Part shown: one piece after another, positions 17,286 to 30,520 of the stretch
How the letters are laid out: each line of letters begins with the position of its first letter
Numbering within the stretch: the first letter of the stretch is position 1
Assembly: GCF_000938265.1 (NCBI RefSeq)
Contig: NZ_JYFC01000007.1
Span: 1-64,000 of the forward strand
Source: Agreia bicolorata
Lineage (GTDB): Bacteria; Actinomycetota; Actinomycetes; Actinomycetales; Microbacteriaceae
Length of the DNA stretch: 64,000 bases
Direction of reading: 5' to 3'
Notes under the pieces: generated by a model
The model's input: only the letters and a program-made list of their open reading frames with translations
Told to the model about the DNA's origin: nothing
Databases searched by the model: none
Program-made: the position numbers and the translations under genes

Positions 17286-18482
17286 GTGCCTGTCTACCTC
17301 GACCATGCGGCCACCACACCGATGCTCCCCGATGCGCGAGACGCGTACATCGAGGCGCTCAGCGTCGTCGGCAACCCCGCGTCGATCCACAGTCAGGGGC
17401 AACAAGCCAGGCGGATGCTCGAGGAAGCCCGCGAGAATGTCGCCGCCAGCGTGTCGGCCGACCCGGTCGAGGTCGTCTTCACCTCGGGCGGCACGGAGTC
17501 GGTGAACCTTGGAATCAAGGGCCTGTTCTGGAAGCGCCAGGAGGAGACGCCGCGACGTCGCATCCTGGTTCCCGGAGGCGAGCACCACGCGACGATCGAC
17601 GCCGTCGAGTGGCTCGCCGCGCACGACGGCGCCGAGATCGAGTGGCTGCCGATCGACTCGCTCGGCCGGCTGCATCCGCACACCCTGCGCGAGGCGATCG
17701 AGCGCGATCCTGAGTCTGTCGCCCTGCTCTCCGTTCTCTGGGCCAACAACGAGGTCGGCACGATTCAACCCGTGGCGCAGCTTGTGGCAGTTGCCGCGGA
17801 GTTCGACATTCCGACGCACGTCGACGCCATCTCGGCGTTCGGATATCTGTCGCTCGACTTCCACGCCGCGGGCGCCGCCGCCATGAGTATCTCGGCGCAC
17901 AAGATCGGCGGGCCGGTCGGCGTGGGCGCGCTCCTTCTCTCACGCTCCGCCGAGGTCGTTCCTCTCTTCCACGGCGGCAGCCAGCAGCGAGGACGCAGCG
18001 GAACGCAGGATGTCGCCGGCGCCGTATCGTTCGGCGTCGCCGCGCGCCGCGCCTCCGCCGAGGTCGTCGCACACGCCACTGAGCTTCGCGTTCTTCGAGA
18101 CCGGCTCGTCGAGAACCTGCGGCTGGCCGTGCCCGAGGCCGTGCTGCAAGGTGATCCGGATGCCGCGGGCCGGCTCCCCGGCAACGCCCACTTCACCTTC
18201 CCCGGCTGCGAGGGCGACTCGCTTCTCTTCCTGCTCGATGTGGCGGGGCTGTCGGTCTCCACGGGATCCGCGTGCCAGGCCGGCGTTCCCGAGGCGTCGC
18301 ACGTGCTCACCGCGATGGGTCTGAGCGAGGCCGATGCGCGCGGGGCGCTGCGCATGACGCTGGGACACGGAACGACCGAGGCTGACGTCGACGCGCTCGT
18401 GGAGGCGTTGCCCACGGCTTTCGCGCAGGCATCGAAGGCAGGCCTCAGTGACCGTGTCGTTCCGCTGGGTCACGCACGCTGA
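17286..18482 (+). CDS. Cysteine desulfurase (IscS/NifS type)
   Basis: PLP enzyme of 398 residues that removes sulfur from L-cysteine as a persulfide for thiolation of tRNA and for Fe-S clusters. The fold-type I motifs are clear: YLDHAATTP at the start, GGEHHA near residue 98, PLP lysine Lys206 in SISAHKIGG, and the sulfur-carrying Cys330 in STGSACQAG. Start GTG at 17286 follows GGAAGGG. In related genomes this gene sits directly before mnmA; here it is separated from mnmA (22613) by five genes but is on the same strand, so supplying sulfur to MnmA is plausible. Ends 8 bases before the convergent neighbour. Confidence 0.93.
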   Translation: MPVYLDHAATTPMLPDARDAYIEALSVVGNPASIHSQGQQARRMLEEARENVAASVSADPVEVVFTSGGTESVNLGIKGLFWKRQEETPRRRILVPGGEHHATIDAVEWLAAHDGAEIEWLPIDSLGRLHPHTLREAIERDPESVALLSVLWANNEVGTIQPVAQLVAVAAEFDIPTHVDAISAFGYLSLDFHAAGAAAMSISAHKIGGPVGVGALLLSRSAEVVPLFHGGSQQRGRSGTQDVAGAVSFGVAARRASAEVVAHATELRVLRDRLVENLRLAVPEAVLQGDPDAAGRLPGNAHFTFPGCEGDSLLFLLDVAGLSVSTGSACQAGVPEASHVLTAMGLSEADARGALRMTLGHGTTEADVDALVEALPTAFAQASKAGLSDRVVPLGHAR

Positions 18483-18489
18483 TCGTTCT

Positions 18490-19467
18490 CTACAGGTTGA
18501 CGGTGGCCACGATTGCGAGGTGATCACTGCCACCGGCGGGAATGACCGTGTTCGAGATCACATCGAGCCCGCGTTGCAGAAAATGATCGAGTCGCGTGAC
18601 AGGGAACGGCGATGCCGGCCAGGTGAACCCGAACAGGCCGTCGCTCTGATTGGGTTCGGAGAGCTGGGACAGGATCGGCTTGAACGCTCGGTCTGTGGAG
18701 GCCGCGTTGAAGTCGCCGACCGCGATCACGCGATCGTTCTCGTCGTTCGGCAGAACGTTGGCGAGGTTCTTCAGCATCTCGTCGCGATCTGCGTGGTCGC
18801 CGATGCGAGCCGACGCGGCATGGATGACGTAGATGCTGACGAGTCCCTCGGGCGTCTCTAGGTCGGCGGCGAGCGCGCGCTGCCATCCGAGTCCGAGATC
18901 CCAGGGCTGCGCGTTCAGAATGGGGTAGCTGCTCCACAGGCCGACCGTTCCCACCTGATAGGAGTATTCGTAGGTGGCGTCGAGAACCGACGAGATCTCT
19001 GTGCGCGACGCGGCATCCATCTCCTGGATCGCGACCACCTGGGCGCCCGTCGCGACCAGGTCGGCGGCCGACGCGGCCCCCGTGCCCGAACTCGCCTCGA
19101 CGTTCTGACTCGCGACGGTGAGCGTGGTCGCGCTCGCGGGAGGCGCAGTCCACTTCAATGGAATGATCGAGGCGCCGAACATCAGCACCCAGGCCACGAG
19201 CGGCACCAACGCGGCGACCCACGGGCGGCCGCGGCGGGCGAAGGCGGCCAGCACGAGCAGAACCGGGATGCCGAGACCCAGCCAGGGCGCGGCCGAGTCG
19301 ATCACAAGGCCGAGACCGCCCACGTCGGGCACGAGGTTGTGCAACACGATGACGACGGCGAGCACGAGCGACGCGGCCACGACGACAGCGTTGAGCGCGC
19401 GTCGACCGGCGGATGATCGACGCTTCGCGGAGGTGGACGCACGGGGCGTCTCAGACAGGAGAGACAT
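18490..19467 (-). CDS. Membrane-anchored endonuclease/exonuclease/phosphatase family protein
   Basis: Protein of 325 residues. Three hydrophobic helices in the first ~110 residues anchor a DNase I-like fold domain: ASQNVEAS (Asn), VVAIQEMD (metal-binding Glu), VGDFNAAS (Asp, Asn) and GGSDHLAI (Asp-His). All catalytic positions of the metal-dependent phosphodiesterase family are present. By topology the catalytic domain probably faces outside. Substrate is unknown; relatives act on nucleic acids, phospholipids or inositol phosphates. The ATG at 19467 was chosen over an earlier one at 19548 because translation upstream would run through a 10-base-pair hairpin and the Fur promoter region. Confidence 0.8.
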   Translation of the reverse strand: MSLLSETPRASTSAKRRSSAGRRALNAVVVAASLVLAVVIVLHNLVPDVGGLGLVIDSAAPWLGLGIPVLLVLAAFARRGRPWVAALVPLVAWVLMFGASIIPLKWTAPPASATTLTVASQNVEASSGTGAASAADLVATGAQVVAIQEMDAASRTEISSVLDATYEYSYQVGTVGLWSSYPILNAQPWDLGLGWQRALAADLETPEGLVSIYVIHAASARIGDHADRDEMLKNLANVLPNDENDRVIAVGDFNAASTDRAFKPILSQLSEPNQSDGLFGFTWPASPFPVTRLDHFLQRGLDVISNTVIPAGGSDHLAIVATVNL

Positions 19468-19472
19468 CGTGA

Positions 19473-19496
19473 CCCAGTCTGCCGCAGCAGACTGGG
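19473..19496. promoter_or_regulatory. Perfect hairpin directly before the phosphatase-family start codon
   Basis: CCCAGTCTGC (19473-19482) and GCAGACTGGG (19487-19496) pair perfectly around a 4-base loop, ending 5 bases from the ATG at 19467 on the minus strand. A G-run follows on the plus strand. It could hide the ribosome site of that gene, act as an operator, or be part of a repeat family. Confidence 0.55.
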
Positions 19497-19559
19497 GGGG
19501 AAGCCTCAGGTCGATTCGAAGTCGAGCGCGGCACCCGGTTAGTCGCACTTTTCCTCATG

Positions 19560-19588
19560 TTTTGAGTCATTCAAAATAAGGCTATGGT
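19560..19588 (+). promoter_or_regulatory. Promoter of the fur-katA unit with Fur-type palindrome
   Basis: TTTTGA (19560-19565) and TCAAAA (19571-19576) form an inverted repeat with a 5-base centre. It lies just upstream of the -10 TATGGT (19583-19588), which ends 6 bases before the ATG at 19595. An AT-rich dyad at this place fits autoregulation by the Fur-family protein it precedes, releasing on peroxide. This is inference by analogy with mycobacterial FurA and Streptomyces CatR. Confidence 0.65.
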
Positions 19589-19594
19589 TGGTGC

Positions 19595-20029
19595 ATGACG
19601 ACAGACGTGACGGATGCCGCGGCCCTGGCCGATAGCATCCGTGCGGCCGGATTGAAGGTGACCGAACCGCGTGTGGCGGTGCTTGCGGCGATCGAACGCG
19701 AACCTCACATCGACGCGGGACGCATCTTTCGGTCAATACGGAGTTCGTTGCCCGGAACCAGCGTGCAGGCCGTGCACGGAGTTCTGGCGGCGTTTTCTCA
19801 GGCCGGCCTCCTTCGGCGCATCGAACCCGCTCATTCGCCCGCCCTCTACGAGCGGCGCGTCGACGACAACCATCACCACATCGTCTGCTCCGCCTGCGGG
19901 GCTGTCGAAGATGTCGACTGCGCGGTCGGGCACAGCCCATGCCTCGTCCCGTCGTCGGCGTCTGGTTTTCAGGTGCAGAGCGCCGAAGTGAACTTCTGGG
20001 GTCTCTGTCCTAATTGCCAGACTGCCTAG
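19595..20029 (+). CDS. Fur-family transcriptional regulator (FurA/CatR/PerR-like)
   Basis: Protein of 144 residues. A winged-helix DNA-binding domain covers about 1-82 and a dimerisation domain the rest. The HHHIVCSAC segment (His93-95, Cys98, Cys101) and the C-terminal CPNC (Cys138, Cys141) form the structural zinc site. Its position 53 bases ahead of a catalase gene on the same strand matches furA-katG and catR-catA pairs, so it is probably a peroxide sensor repressing both. The leaderless promoter and palindrome upstream support the ATG start and self-regulation. Confidence 0.9.
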   Translation: MTTDVTDAAALADSIRAAGLKVTEPRVAVLAAIEREPHIDAGRIFRSIRSSLPGTSVQAVHGVLAAFSQAGLLRRIEPAHSPALYERRVDDNHHHIVCSACGAVEDVDCAVGHSPCLVPSSASGFQVQSAEVNFWGLCPNCQTA

Positions 20030-20082
20030 CAGTGCCAGACCGTATCCTCGTCCTGTCGACCGATCCTCTACAAAGGAGAACC

Positions 20083-21582
20083 ATGTCCACTGATGCTTTC
20101 ACCACTACCAACTCGGGTGCCCCCGTCGCGAGCGACGAGCACTCGCAGACCGTCGGAGCCGACGGTCCCATCACGCTGCACGACCACTACCTGGTCGAGA
20201 AGCTGGCGCAGTTCAACCGCGAGAAGGTTCCGGAGCGCATCGTGCACGCCAAGGGCGGCGGCGCGTTTGGAACGTTTGTCACCACCCACGACGTCTCCGC
20301 CTACACACGCGCCAGCCTCTTCCAGCCCGGCGCATCCGTCGACATGCTTGCTCGTTTCTCGACCGTCGCGGGGGAGCAGGGCAGCCCCGACACATGGCGC
20401 GACCCGCGCGGCTTCGCCCTGAAGTTCTACACCGATGAGGGCAACTACGACCTCGTCGGCAACAACACCCCCGTCTTCTTCATTCGCGACGGCATCAAGT
20501 TCCCCGACTTCATCCACTCGCAGAAGCGTCTGCCGGGCACACACCTGCGCGACCACGACATGCAGTGGGACTTCTGGACCCTCTCGCCCGAGACGGCTCA
20601 CCAGGTGACGTGGCTCATGGGTGACCGAGGTCTGCCGGCTTCATGGCGACACATGGACGGCTTCGGCTCGCACACCTACCAGTGGATCAACGCCGAGGGC
20701 GAGCGCTTCTGGGTCAAGTACCACTTCAAGACCCACCAGGGCATCGAGATCCTCAGCCAGACCGACGCAGACCGCATCGCCGGAGAAGACGCCGATTTCC
20801 ACATCCGCGATCTCTCCGAGGCGATCAAGCGCGGCGACTACCCGAGCTGGACTCTGAGCGTGCAGATCATGCCCTACGCCGATGCGGCGACCTATCGCTT
20901 CAACCCGTTCGACCTCACCAAGGTCTGGCCACACGCCGACTACCCGCTGCACGAGGTCGGAACCATGACGCTGACCCGCAACCCCGAGAACTACTTCGCG
21001 CAGATCGAGCAGGCCACGTTCGCGCCGTCGAACTTCGTTCCCGGCATCGCGGCCAGCCCCGACAAGATGCTGCTCGCCCGCATCTTCAGCTACGCCGACG
21101 CGCACCGCTACCGCGTGGGCACGAACCACGCGCAGCTGCCCGTGAACGCCGCTGTCTCACCCGTCAACTCCTACTCGAAGGATGGCGCGATGCGCCACGG
21201 CTTCAACTCTGAGGAGACCCCGGTCTACGCGCCGAACTCGCACGGAGGCCCGCACGCCGATCCGGCACGCTTCGGCAACGACGCGGGCTGGGAGAGCGAC
21301 GGCGAGCTCGTGCGCGCCGCGGCGACGCTTCACGCCGACGACGACGACTTCGGCCAGGCCGGCACGCTGGTTCGCGAGGTTCTGGATGACGCGGCGCGCG
21401 ACCGGCTCGTCGCGAACATCGCGGGTCACGTCTCGAAGGTGACCGACGCCGCGCTCCGCCAGCGCGTGTACCAGTACTGGACGAGCGTGGACGCGACGCT
21501 CGGCGCTCGCGTGGCCGCAGCCGTCGAGCCGAGCGCACCTGGCTCGAACGAGCAGCCGGAGGCCGTGGGCATCGGGGAATAG
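20083..21582 (+). CDS. katA: Monofunctional haem catalase KatA
   Basis: Clade-3-like small-subunit catalase of 499 residues that breaks hydrogen peroxide into water and oxygen in the cytoplasm. Catalytic His55 ([12 protein letters not shown]), Asn128 (VGNNTPVFF) and the haem-ligand Tyr337 ([14 protein letters not shown]) are all present. ATG at 20083 has a strong AAAGGAG 5-11 bases upstream; the frame also opens at 20014, but that would overlap the regulator and lacks family similarity. A TATCCT (20044-20049) may be an additional promoter behind the regulator. An inverted-repeat terminator follows at 21589. Confidence 0.96.
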   Translation: MSTDAFTTTNSGAPVASDEHSQTVGADGPITLHDHYLVEKLAQFNREKVPERIVHAKGGGAFGTFVTTHDVSAYTRASLFQPGASVDMLARFSTVAGEQGSPDTWRDPRGFALKFYTDEGNYDLVGNNTPVFFIRDGIKFPDFIHSQKRLPGTHLRDHDMQWDFWTLSPETAHQVTWLMGDRGLPASWRHMDGFGSHTYQWINAEGERFWVKYHFKTHQGIEILSQTDADRIAGEDADFHIRDLSEAIKRGDYPSWTLSVQIMPYADAATYRFNPFDLTKVWPHADYPLHEVGTMTLTRNPENYFAQIEQATFAPSNFVPGIAASPDKMLLARIFSYADAHRYRVGTNHAQLPVNAAVSPVNSYSKDGAMRHGFNSEETPVYAPNSHGGPHADPARFGNDAGWESDGELVRAAATLHADDDDFGQAGTLVREVLDDAARDRLVANIAGHVSKVTDAALRQRVYQYWTSVDATLGARVAAAVEPSAPGSNEQPEAVGIGE

Positions 21583-21588
21583 TGCACG

Positions 21589-21620
21589 TTCCCTGGCCTG
21601 CCCCTCGGCGGGCCAGGGAA
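21589..21620. terminator. Terminator after katA
   Basis: Perfect 10-base arms TTCCCTGGCC (21589-21598) and GGCCAGGGAA (21611-21620) with a 12-base loop, 7 bases after the katA stop codon. The CGTTCCCTGG beginning matches the terminator at 7231, so both may belong to one terminator-like repeat family. Confidence 0.75.
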
Positions 21621-21658
21621 TGAAGCGCAACCCCGTTTCGTTGTAGGGGTCGTGCGGG

Positions 21659-21664
21659 TAGCGT
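21659..21664 (+). promoter_or_regulatory. -10 element TAGCGT upstream of trxA
   Basis: TAGCGT sits about 50 bases before the TTG start of trxA, after the katA terminator, so it is the likely trxA promoter with a leader of roughly 45 bases that includes the Shine-Dalgarno sequence. The -35 box is not obvious. Confidence 0.4.
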
Positions 21665-21714
21665 TTCGCGAACCGCACGACCATCAACCGACATGCTTCA
21701 CGAGGAGGCCCGTT

Positions 21715-22095
21715 TTGCCTACCGTTACCGTCACTGCCGAATCCCTCGACAAGACCATCACCGACAACGAGATCGTTCTTCTCGATTTCTGGGCCGATTG
21801 GTGCGGGCCGTGTAAGCAGTTCGCGCCCGTCTTCGAAAAATCGAGCGACGACAACACCGACGTGGTCTACGGAAAGATCGACACCGAAGACCAGCAGCAG
21901 CTCGCAGCCGCCGCCCAGATCACGTCGATCCCCACGCTGATGGCGTTCAAGAACGGCGTGCCCGTGTTCCGCCAGGCCGGATCACTTCCTGCACCCGCCC
22001 TCGCCGACCTCGTTGCGCAGCTCAAGGCGCTCGACGTCGAGGCCGCGATGAAGGCGCAGGCCGAGGCAGACGCCGCAGAGAGTCCCGCCGAATAG
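21715..22095 (+). CDS. trxA: Thioredoxin
   Basis: Protein of 126 residues with the thioredoxin fold and intact WCGPCK active site (Cys30, Cys33) in VLLDFWADWCGPCKQFAPVFE, plus cis-Pro in TSIPTLMAFKNG. It reduces disulfides of cytoplasmic proteins, recharged by thioredoxin reductase (not in this window). I chose TTG at 21715 because AGGAGG (21703-21708) stands at ideal distance; the earlier in-frame ATG at 21652 would put non-homologous residues in front. The C-terminal tail is extended and acidic (about 20 residues, Ala/Glu-rich). It follows katA, consistent with an oxidative-stress neighbourhood. Confidence 0.93.
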   Translation: MPTVTVTAESLDKTITDNEIVLLDFWADWCGPCKQFAPVFEKSSDDNTDVVYGKIDTEDQQQLAAAAQITSIPTLMAFKNGVPVFRQAGSLPAPALADLVAQLKALDVEAAMKAQAEADAAESPAE

Positions 22096-22104
22096 CCGCG
22101 TCGG

Positions 22105-22110
22105 TATCAT
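22105..22110 (+). promoter_or_regulatory. -10 element TATCAT, leaderless promoter
   Basis: TATCAT ends 6 bases before the ATG at 22117, with no ribosome-binding sequence in between. It starts 9 bases after the trxA stop codon. Confidence 0.45.
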
Positions 22111-22116
22111 GAGCGG

Positions 22117-22536
22117 ATGATCACTCTGACCGCATCAGCACGAGCGCTCAGAGTGGTCCACGTCCTGTGGGTAATCGGCTTCCTCGTTGGAACAACCACT
22201 CACACGGCGGACCTGATCTTGGGCGGAGTGAACGCGTACGGCGGCTTCCCTCTCGGCGTCCGACTGTTCTGGGTGACACTAACGATCCTGGATCCGGCGG
22301 CCGCTGCGCTGATCATCTTTCGACGGCGCCCCGGCATCGTTCTCGGCAGCACCGTGATGATCGCCGACATCGCAGTGAACTGGACCGTCTTCGCAACGGT
22401 CGGCGGACTCTCGTTCTTCGGCGTCATCAGCCAAAGCCTGTTCGCGGTGCTCATCCTCGTCACGGCTCGCCCTCTGTGGATATGGTTCGGGCCATCTTCC
22501 AAACGAGAACAGGCCAACCAGAACAGAAAGGCCTGA
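22117..22536 (+). CDS. Small four-helix membrane protein, unknown function
   Basis: Protein of 139 residues with four hydrophobic segments (roughly 12-30, 46-67, 73-94, 98-118) and a hydrophilic, basic C-terminal tail (KREQANQNRKA). No catalytic motif or known domain is recognised. The leaderless-type -10 hexamer 6 bases upstream supports this start. It lies between trxA and mnmA on the same strand; its codon use is slightly less GC-rich than its neighbours, so it may be a lineage-specific gene. Confidence 0.65.
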   Translation: MITLTASARALRVVHVLWVIGFLVGTTTHTADLILGGVNAYGGFPLGVRLFWVTLTILDPAAAALIIFRRRPGIVLGSTVMIADIAVNWTVFATVGGLSFFGVISQSLFAVLILVTARPLWIWFGPSSKREQANQNRKA

Positions 22537-22600
22537 CGCTGCCGAAGCCAGACAGTCGTGGGCGAGAATACAGATAGGGCACGGTGTCGTAGGCCTCGCG

Positions 22601-22606
22601 TAAGCT
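22601..22606 (+). promoter_or_regulatory. -10 element TAAGCT, leaderless promoter of mnmA
   Basis: TAAGCT ends 6 bases before the GTG at 22613. No Shine-Dalgarno sequence lies between. It would drive the overlapping mnmA-ligA unit. Confidence 0.45.
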
Positions 22607-22612
22607 CGTTGC

Positions 22613-26160
<3,548 letters not shown>

Positions 26161-26169
26161 CTCCTCCGG

Positions 26170-26175
26170 TAGAAT
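26170..26175 (+). promoter_or_regulatory. -10 element TAGAAT upstream of gatC
   Basis: TAGAAT lies 10 bases after the ligA stop codon and about 45 bases before gatC, followed by the gatC ribosome site CGGAG. It would drive gatCAB independently of ligA. No -35 box was recognised. Confidence 0.4.
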
Positions 26176-26220
26176 CGGTGGGTTCGTCCGAACTCCCCCC
26201 GAATGAAGACACGGAGCAGC

Positions 26221-26520
26221 ATGTCCGAAATCACGCAGGAGCAGGTCACCCACCTCGCCAACCTCGCCCGCATCGCGTTGACGCCCGAAGAGATCGTGTC
26301 GCTCACCAGCGAACTCGGGTCGATCATGGATCACGTGGCCACCGTCACCGAGGTCGCGACGCCCGATGTGCCGGCCACGAGCCACCCGATTCCGCTGCAG
26401 AACGTGTTCCGCGACGACGTGGTGGGCCAGACCCTCACCGCCGAAGAAGCGCTGGCCGGTGCGCCCGACCACGACGGCTCGCGGTTCCGCGTCACGGCGA
26501 TCCTGGGGGAGGAGCAGTAA
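26221..26520 (+). CDS. gatC: Asp-tRNA(Asn)/Glu-tRNA(Gln) amidotransferase subunit C
   Basis: Protein of 99 residues, the small GatC subunit that holds GatA and GatB together in the amidotransferase. Typical features: [20 protein letters not shown] at the N-terminus and [21 protein letters not shown] in the middle. I chose ATG at 26221 with CGGAG 6 bases upstream, rather than the ATG at 26203. Its TAA stop overlaps the gatA ATG by one base (TAATG). The complex indicates that glutaminyl-tRNA (and possibly asparaginyl-tRNA) is made by the indirect route. Confidence 0.95.
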   Translation: MSEITQEQVTHLANLARIALTPEEIVSLTSELGSIMDHVATVTEVATPDVPATSHPIPLQNVFRDDVVGQTLTAEEALAGAPDHDGSRFRVTAILGEEQ

Positions 26521-28055
26521 TGACGACCGATCTCACTCGGCTCACCGCCGACGCCCTCGCCACCAAGCTCAGCTCCGGCGAGGTCAGCTCCGTCGAGGCC
26601 ACCCAGGCGCACCTCGACCGCATCGCCGCGGTCGACGGGGCCGTTCACGCCTTCTTGCACGTCGCATCCGACAGTGCCCTCGCCGAGGCGGCTGACATCG
26701 ACCGTCGCCGCGCCGCGGGCGAAGAGATGCACCCGCTTGCCGGCGTGCCCATCGCCATCAAAGACGTCATCGTCACCAAGGGCATGCCCACCACCAGTGG
26801 TTCCAAGATCCTCGAGGGTTGGGTTCCGCCCTACGACGCCACGGTCATGACGAAGCTGCGCGCCGCAGGGCTCGTCTCCATCGGCAAGACCAACATGGAT
26901 GAGTTCGCCATGGGCTCGTCGACCGAGCACTCCGCATACGGTCCGACGCACAACCCATGGGATCTCGAGCGCATCCCCGGAGGCTCCGGCGGAGGCTCCG
27001 CCGCCGCTGTCGCCGCCTTCGAAGCCCCCTTCGCCCTGGGCAGCGACACTGGCGGATCGATCCGCCAGCCCGCACACGTCACCGGCACGGTCGGGCTCAA
27101 GCCCACCTACGGCGGAGTCAGCCGCTACGGCGCCATCGCCCTTGCCTCCAGCCTCGACCAGATCGGCCCGGTGTCGCGCACGGTCCTCGACTCCGCGCTG
27201 CTGCACGACGTGATCGGCGGGCACGACCCGCGCGACTCCACGTCTCTCACCGACGCATGGCCCTCGTTCGCCGAGGCCGTGCGCAACGCCGACGTTGCGG
27301 GTCTGCGCATCGGCGTCATCAAAGAACTCCAGGGCGATGGCTTCCAGCCCGGTGTTATGGAACGTTTCCGCGAAGCACTGGCTCTTCTCGAGGGTGCGGG
27401 CGCAATCATCACCGAGGTCGAGCTTCCCAGCGTCGAGCACGCGATCGCCGCCTACTACCTGATCATGCCCGCCGAGGCCTCCAGCAACCTGGCCAAGTTC
27501 GACTCTGTGCGCTTCGGTCTGCGGGTCAACCCGAAGGGTGGCGGCACCGTCGAAGACGTGATGAGCGCCACCCGCGAGCAGGGCTTCGGCGCCGAGGCGA
27601 AGCGTCGCATCATCCTCGGAACCTACGCGCTCTCGGCCGGCTACTACGACGCCTACTACGGCAGCGCACAGAAGGTGCGCACGCTGGTGCAGCGCGACTT
27701 CGCCGCAGCCTTCGCGAACGCTGACGTGCTGGTGTCGCCCACAGCGCCGACCACCGCCTTCAAACTCGGCGAGAAGACGGGAGACCCGCTGTCGATGTAT
27801 CTCAACGACATCGCGACGATCCCGGCGAACCTCGCCGGCATCCCGGGAATCTCGGTGCCCGCGGGACTGGCCGCCGAAGACGGGCTGCCCGTCGGCATCC
27901 AGTTCTTGGCGCCGGCGCGCGAAGACGCCCGTCTCTATGGGGTGGCCGCCGCGCTCGAGGCGCTCCTCGAGCAGAAGTGGGGCCACACGCTCCTGAGCCA
28001 GGCGCCCGACCTGTCTCCCAGTGAAATGAACGCGACCGACGAGGGAGCCGTCTGA
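26520..28055 (+). CDS. gatA: Asp-tRNA(Asn)/Glu-tRNA(Gln) amidotransferase subunit A
   Basis: Amidase-signature protein of 511 residues that releases ammonia from glutamine for the GatCAB reaction. The Ser-cis-Ser-Lys triad is complete: Lys81 (VPIAIKDVI), Ser156 in the PGGSGGGS loop and nucleophile Ser180 in [13 protein letters not shown], close to S. aureus positions 79/154/178. Coupled to gatC (TAATG) and to gatB (TGATG), so three subunits are made in step. Confidence 0.97.
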   Translation: MTTDLTRLTADALATKLSSGEVSSVEATQAHLDRIAAVDGAVHAFLHVASDSALAEAADIDRRRAAGEEMHPLAGVPIAIKDVIVTKGMPTTSGSKILEGWVPPYDATVMTKLRAAGLVSIGKTNMDEFAMGSSTEHSAYGPTHNPWDLERIPGGSGGGSAAAVAAFEAPFALGSDTGGSIRQPAHVTGTVGLKPTYGGVSRYGAIALASSLDQIGPVSRTVLDSALLHDVIGGHDPRDSTSLTDAWPSFAEAVRNADVAGLRIGVIKELQGDGFQPGVMERFREALALLEGAGAIITEVELPSVEHAIAAYYLIMPAEASSNLAKFDSVRFGLRVNPKGGGTVEDVMSATREQGFGAEAKRRIILGTYALSAGYYDAYYGSAQKVRTLVQRDFAAAFANADVLVSPTAPTTAFKLGEKTGDPLSMYLNDIATIPANLAGIPGISVPAGLAAEDGLPVGIQFLAPAREDARLYGVAAALEALLEQKWGHTLLSQAPDLSPSEMNATDEGAV

Positions 28056-29572
28056 TGGCGAAACTGATGGACTACGACCGCGCGCTCGAGCTCTTCGAAC
28101 CGGTGCTCGGCTTCGAGGTGCACATCGAGCTCAGCACCAAGACCAAGATGTTCTCCGACGCTCCGAACTACTTCGGCGGCGAGCCCAACACGAACATCAC
28201 GCCTGTCGACCTCGGTCTGCCGGGTTCGCTTCCTGTGGTCAACGGCCAGGCGGTGCGCTACGCGATCAGCCTGGGCCTCGCGCTCGGCTGCTCGATCGCG
28301 CCCACGAGCCGCTTCGCCCGCAAGAACTACTTCTACCCCGACCTGGCCAAGAACTACCAGATCTCGCAGAGCGACGAGCCCATCGCCTTCGCGGGCTCCG
28401 TCGAGGTCGAGCTGCCGAACGGCCGCATGTTCACGGTGCCGATCGAGCGCGCGCACATGGAGGAGGACGCCGGCAAGCTCACCCACGTGGGCGGCGCGAC
28501 CGGTCGCATCCAGGGCGCGGAGTACTCGCTCGTCGACTACAATCGGGCGGGCGTTCCCCTGGTCGAGATCGTCACCGACATCATCTATGGCGCCGAGGCC
28601 GATGCCCCGGAACTCGCCAAGGCCTATGTCTCCACCATCCGCGACATCGTCGTGGGACTCGGCATCTCCGAGGCGCGCATGGAGCGCGGAAACCTGCGCT
28701 GCGACGCCAACATCTCGCTGCGTCGACGCACCCCCGAGGGTGAACCGCCCGCTCCTCTCGGAACGCGCACCGAGACGAAGAACGTCAACTCGCTGCGCAG
28801 CGTCGAACGCGCGATCCGCTACGAGATCCAGCGCCAGGCCGCCATCCTCGACGACGGCGGAACGATCACGCAGGAGACCCGCCACTGGCACGAAGACACG
28901 GGCCAGACCTCGGCCGGTCGACCCAAGTCCGACGCCGACGACTACCGCTACTTCCCGGAGCCCGATCTGCTGCCGGTCGTTCCGTCGGCCGAGCTCATTG
29001 AAGAACTGCGCGCGGCTCTTCCCGAGGCCCCGGCGATCCGTCGCCGCCGTCTCAAGGCCGAGTGGAACTTCACCGACCTCGAGTTCCAAGATCTCACGAA
29101 CTCCGGTCTCGTGAACGAGGTCATCGAGACCGTCGCGGCGGGTGCCGCCCCCGCGGCGGCCCGCAAGTGGTGGACGGGCGAGATCGCCCGCACCGCCAAC
29201 GCGCAGGGCGTCGACGCGACAACGCTCGTCACTCCGCTGCAGGTCGCACAGCTCGTGGCACTCGTCGACGCCGGCACGCTCACCGACCGCCTCGCGAGGC
29301 AGGTTCTCGAGGGCGTCATCGCCGGCGAGGGCACGCCCCAGCAGGTCGTGGATGCGCGCGGCCTGGCCGTCGTGTCAGACGACGGCGCGTTGATCGCCGC
29401 CATCGACGAGGCGCTGCAGAGCCAGCCTGATGTGCTGGCGAAGATCCGTGACGGCAAGGTTCAGGCTGCCGGCGCTGTCATCGGTGCTGTCATGAAGGCG
29501 ATGAAGGGCCAGGCCGACGCCGCACGAGTTCGCGAACTCGTGCTCGAGAGGGCCACGGCGCTTCCCGAGTAG
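28055..29572 (+). CDS. gatB: Asp-tRNA(Asn)/Glu-tRNA(Gln) amidotransferase subunit B
   Basis: Protein of 505 residues; GatB binds the mischarged tRNA, activates it with ATP and receives ammonia from GatA. Signature segments: [17 protein letters not shown] at the start, [17 protein letters not shown] and [10 protein letters not shown], followed by the helical GatB/Yqey tRNA-binding domain at the C-terminus (about 350-505, ending with [22 protein letters not shown]). Start codon overlaps the gatA stop by one base. It ends the gatCAB operon; 18 bases separate it from a convergent SDR gene. Confidence 0.97.
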   Translation: MAKLMDYDRALELFEPVLGFEVHIELSTKTKMFSDAPNYFGGEPNTNITPVDLGLPGSLPVVNGQAVRYAISLGLALGCSIAPTSRFARKNYFYPDLAKNYQISQSDEPIAFAGSVEVELPNGRMFTVPIERAHMEEDAGKLTHVGGATGRIQGAEYSLVDYNRAGVPLVEIVTDIIYGAEADAPELAKAYVSTIRDIVVGLGISEARMERGNLRCDANISLRRRTPEGEPPAPLGTRTETKNVNSLRSVERAIRYEIQRQAAILDDGGTITQETRHWHEDTGQTSAGRPKSDADDYRYFPEPDLLPVVPSAELIEELRAALPEAPAIRRRRLKAEWNFTDLEFQDLTNSGLVNEVIETVAAGAAPAAARKWWTGEIARTANAQGVDATTLVTPLQVAQLVALVDAGTLTDRLARQVLEGVIAGEGTPQQVVDARGLAVVSDDGALIAAIDEALQSQPDVLAKIRDGKVQAAGAVIGAVMKAMKGQADAARVRELVLERATALPE

Positions 29573-29590
29573 TCGCAGAGCGTGGAGGGG

Positions 29591-30520
29591 CTAGAAGTCG
29601 ATCCCCGTCAGATCCTCTGACGCGGTCCACAGCCGCATGGCAACCCTCTGATCGAGGGCTCGTCGGCTCTGCTTCGCGCGCCCCGGAGGGCCCGTGAGCC
29701 CGAACGCCCCGGTGGGCCCGACGTAGTCTCCGCCAGAGATGCTCGCCCAGGTCGCCGCGAAAAGCTCGGGTTCTGCGCCCTGCTCGGCGTCCTGTGACGT
29801 TCCGGGCGACTGCATGAATCTCTCGACGAGCGCGTTGGCCGGTTTATCGCGACCGAGCTGAGGGCCGGCGCTCTGCAGATTCGTGCGGCTCGAACCGGGA
29901 TGCGCCGCCGCACTCAGCAGGCCCCACCCGGCGGCATCGCTGCGGCGCTGCAACTCGTGGGCGAAGAGCAGATTCGCCAGCTTCGACTGCCCATAGGCGA
30001 GCCACGCGTTGTACTTCTTCTCGGCGTTGAGATCGCCGAATCGGATGCGACCGATCCAGTGCATCACGCTCGACAGGGTGACGACCCGGGGCGCTTCTGC
30101 GGCTGTCAGCGTCGGGAGCAAACGTGCGGTGAGCGCGAAATGACCGAGATGGTTCGTGCCGAACTGCAGCTCGAACCCGTCTTCGGTCGTGTGCCTCGTG
30201 GGCACCGCCATTACCCCGGCGTTGTTGATCAGGATGTCTGTGGGCACCTTCTCTGCGGCCATACGATCCGCGAACGCCTGCACACTTGCCAGAGATGCGA
30301 GGTCGAGGCTTTCGAGTTGCAACGAAGCGTTCGGCGCGGTCTTCCGAATCGTCTCCGCGGCGTGCGCGTTCTTCTCCGCCGTTCGAGCGGCCATCACCAC
30401 GTGGGCGCCGGCGGCAGAGAGACGGCGCGCGGCCTCGAGGCCGAGCCCGCTGTTGGCCCCGGTAATGATCACGCGCTTGCCGTGCTGGTCGGGAATGGAC
30501 AGCGGGGGTGCGGTCGACAT
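29591..30520 (-). CDS. Short-chain dehydrogenase/reductase
   Basis: Rossmann-fold oxidoreductase of 309 residues. Cofactor motif TGANSGLG near residues 20-27, NNAGVM after it and the catalytic YGQSK tetrad segment near 160-165. The AARTAEKN after beta-2 suggests NADP(H) preference. The segment [17 protein letters not shown] groups it with retinol-dehydrogenase/WW-oxidoreductase-like SDRs. Substrate unknown. ATG at 30520 has GAGGAG 5-10 bases upstream. No obvious operon partner. Confidence 0.85.
   Translation of the reverse strand: MSTAPPLSIPDQHGKRVIITGANSGLGLEAARRLSAAGAHVVMAARTAEKNAHAAETIRKTAPNASLQLESLDLASLASVQAFADRMAAEKVPTDILINNAGVMAVPTRHTTEDGFELQFGTNHLGHFALTARLLPTLTAAEAPRVVTLSSVMHWIGRIRFGDLNAEKKYNAWLAYGQSKLANLLFAHELQRRSDAAGWGLLSAAAHPGSSRTNLQSAGPQLGRDKPANALVERFMQSPGTSQDAEQGAEPELFAATWASISGGDYVGPTGAFGLTGPPGRAKQSRRALDQRVAMRLWTASEDLTGIDF

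Noticed and set aside
20014-20082. Longer katA beginning inside the Fur-type gene
   Set aside because: A strong AAAGGAG precedes the ATG at 20083 and the extra residues do not resemble catalases.
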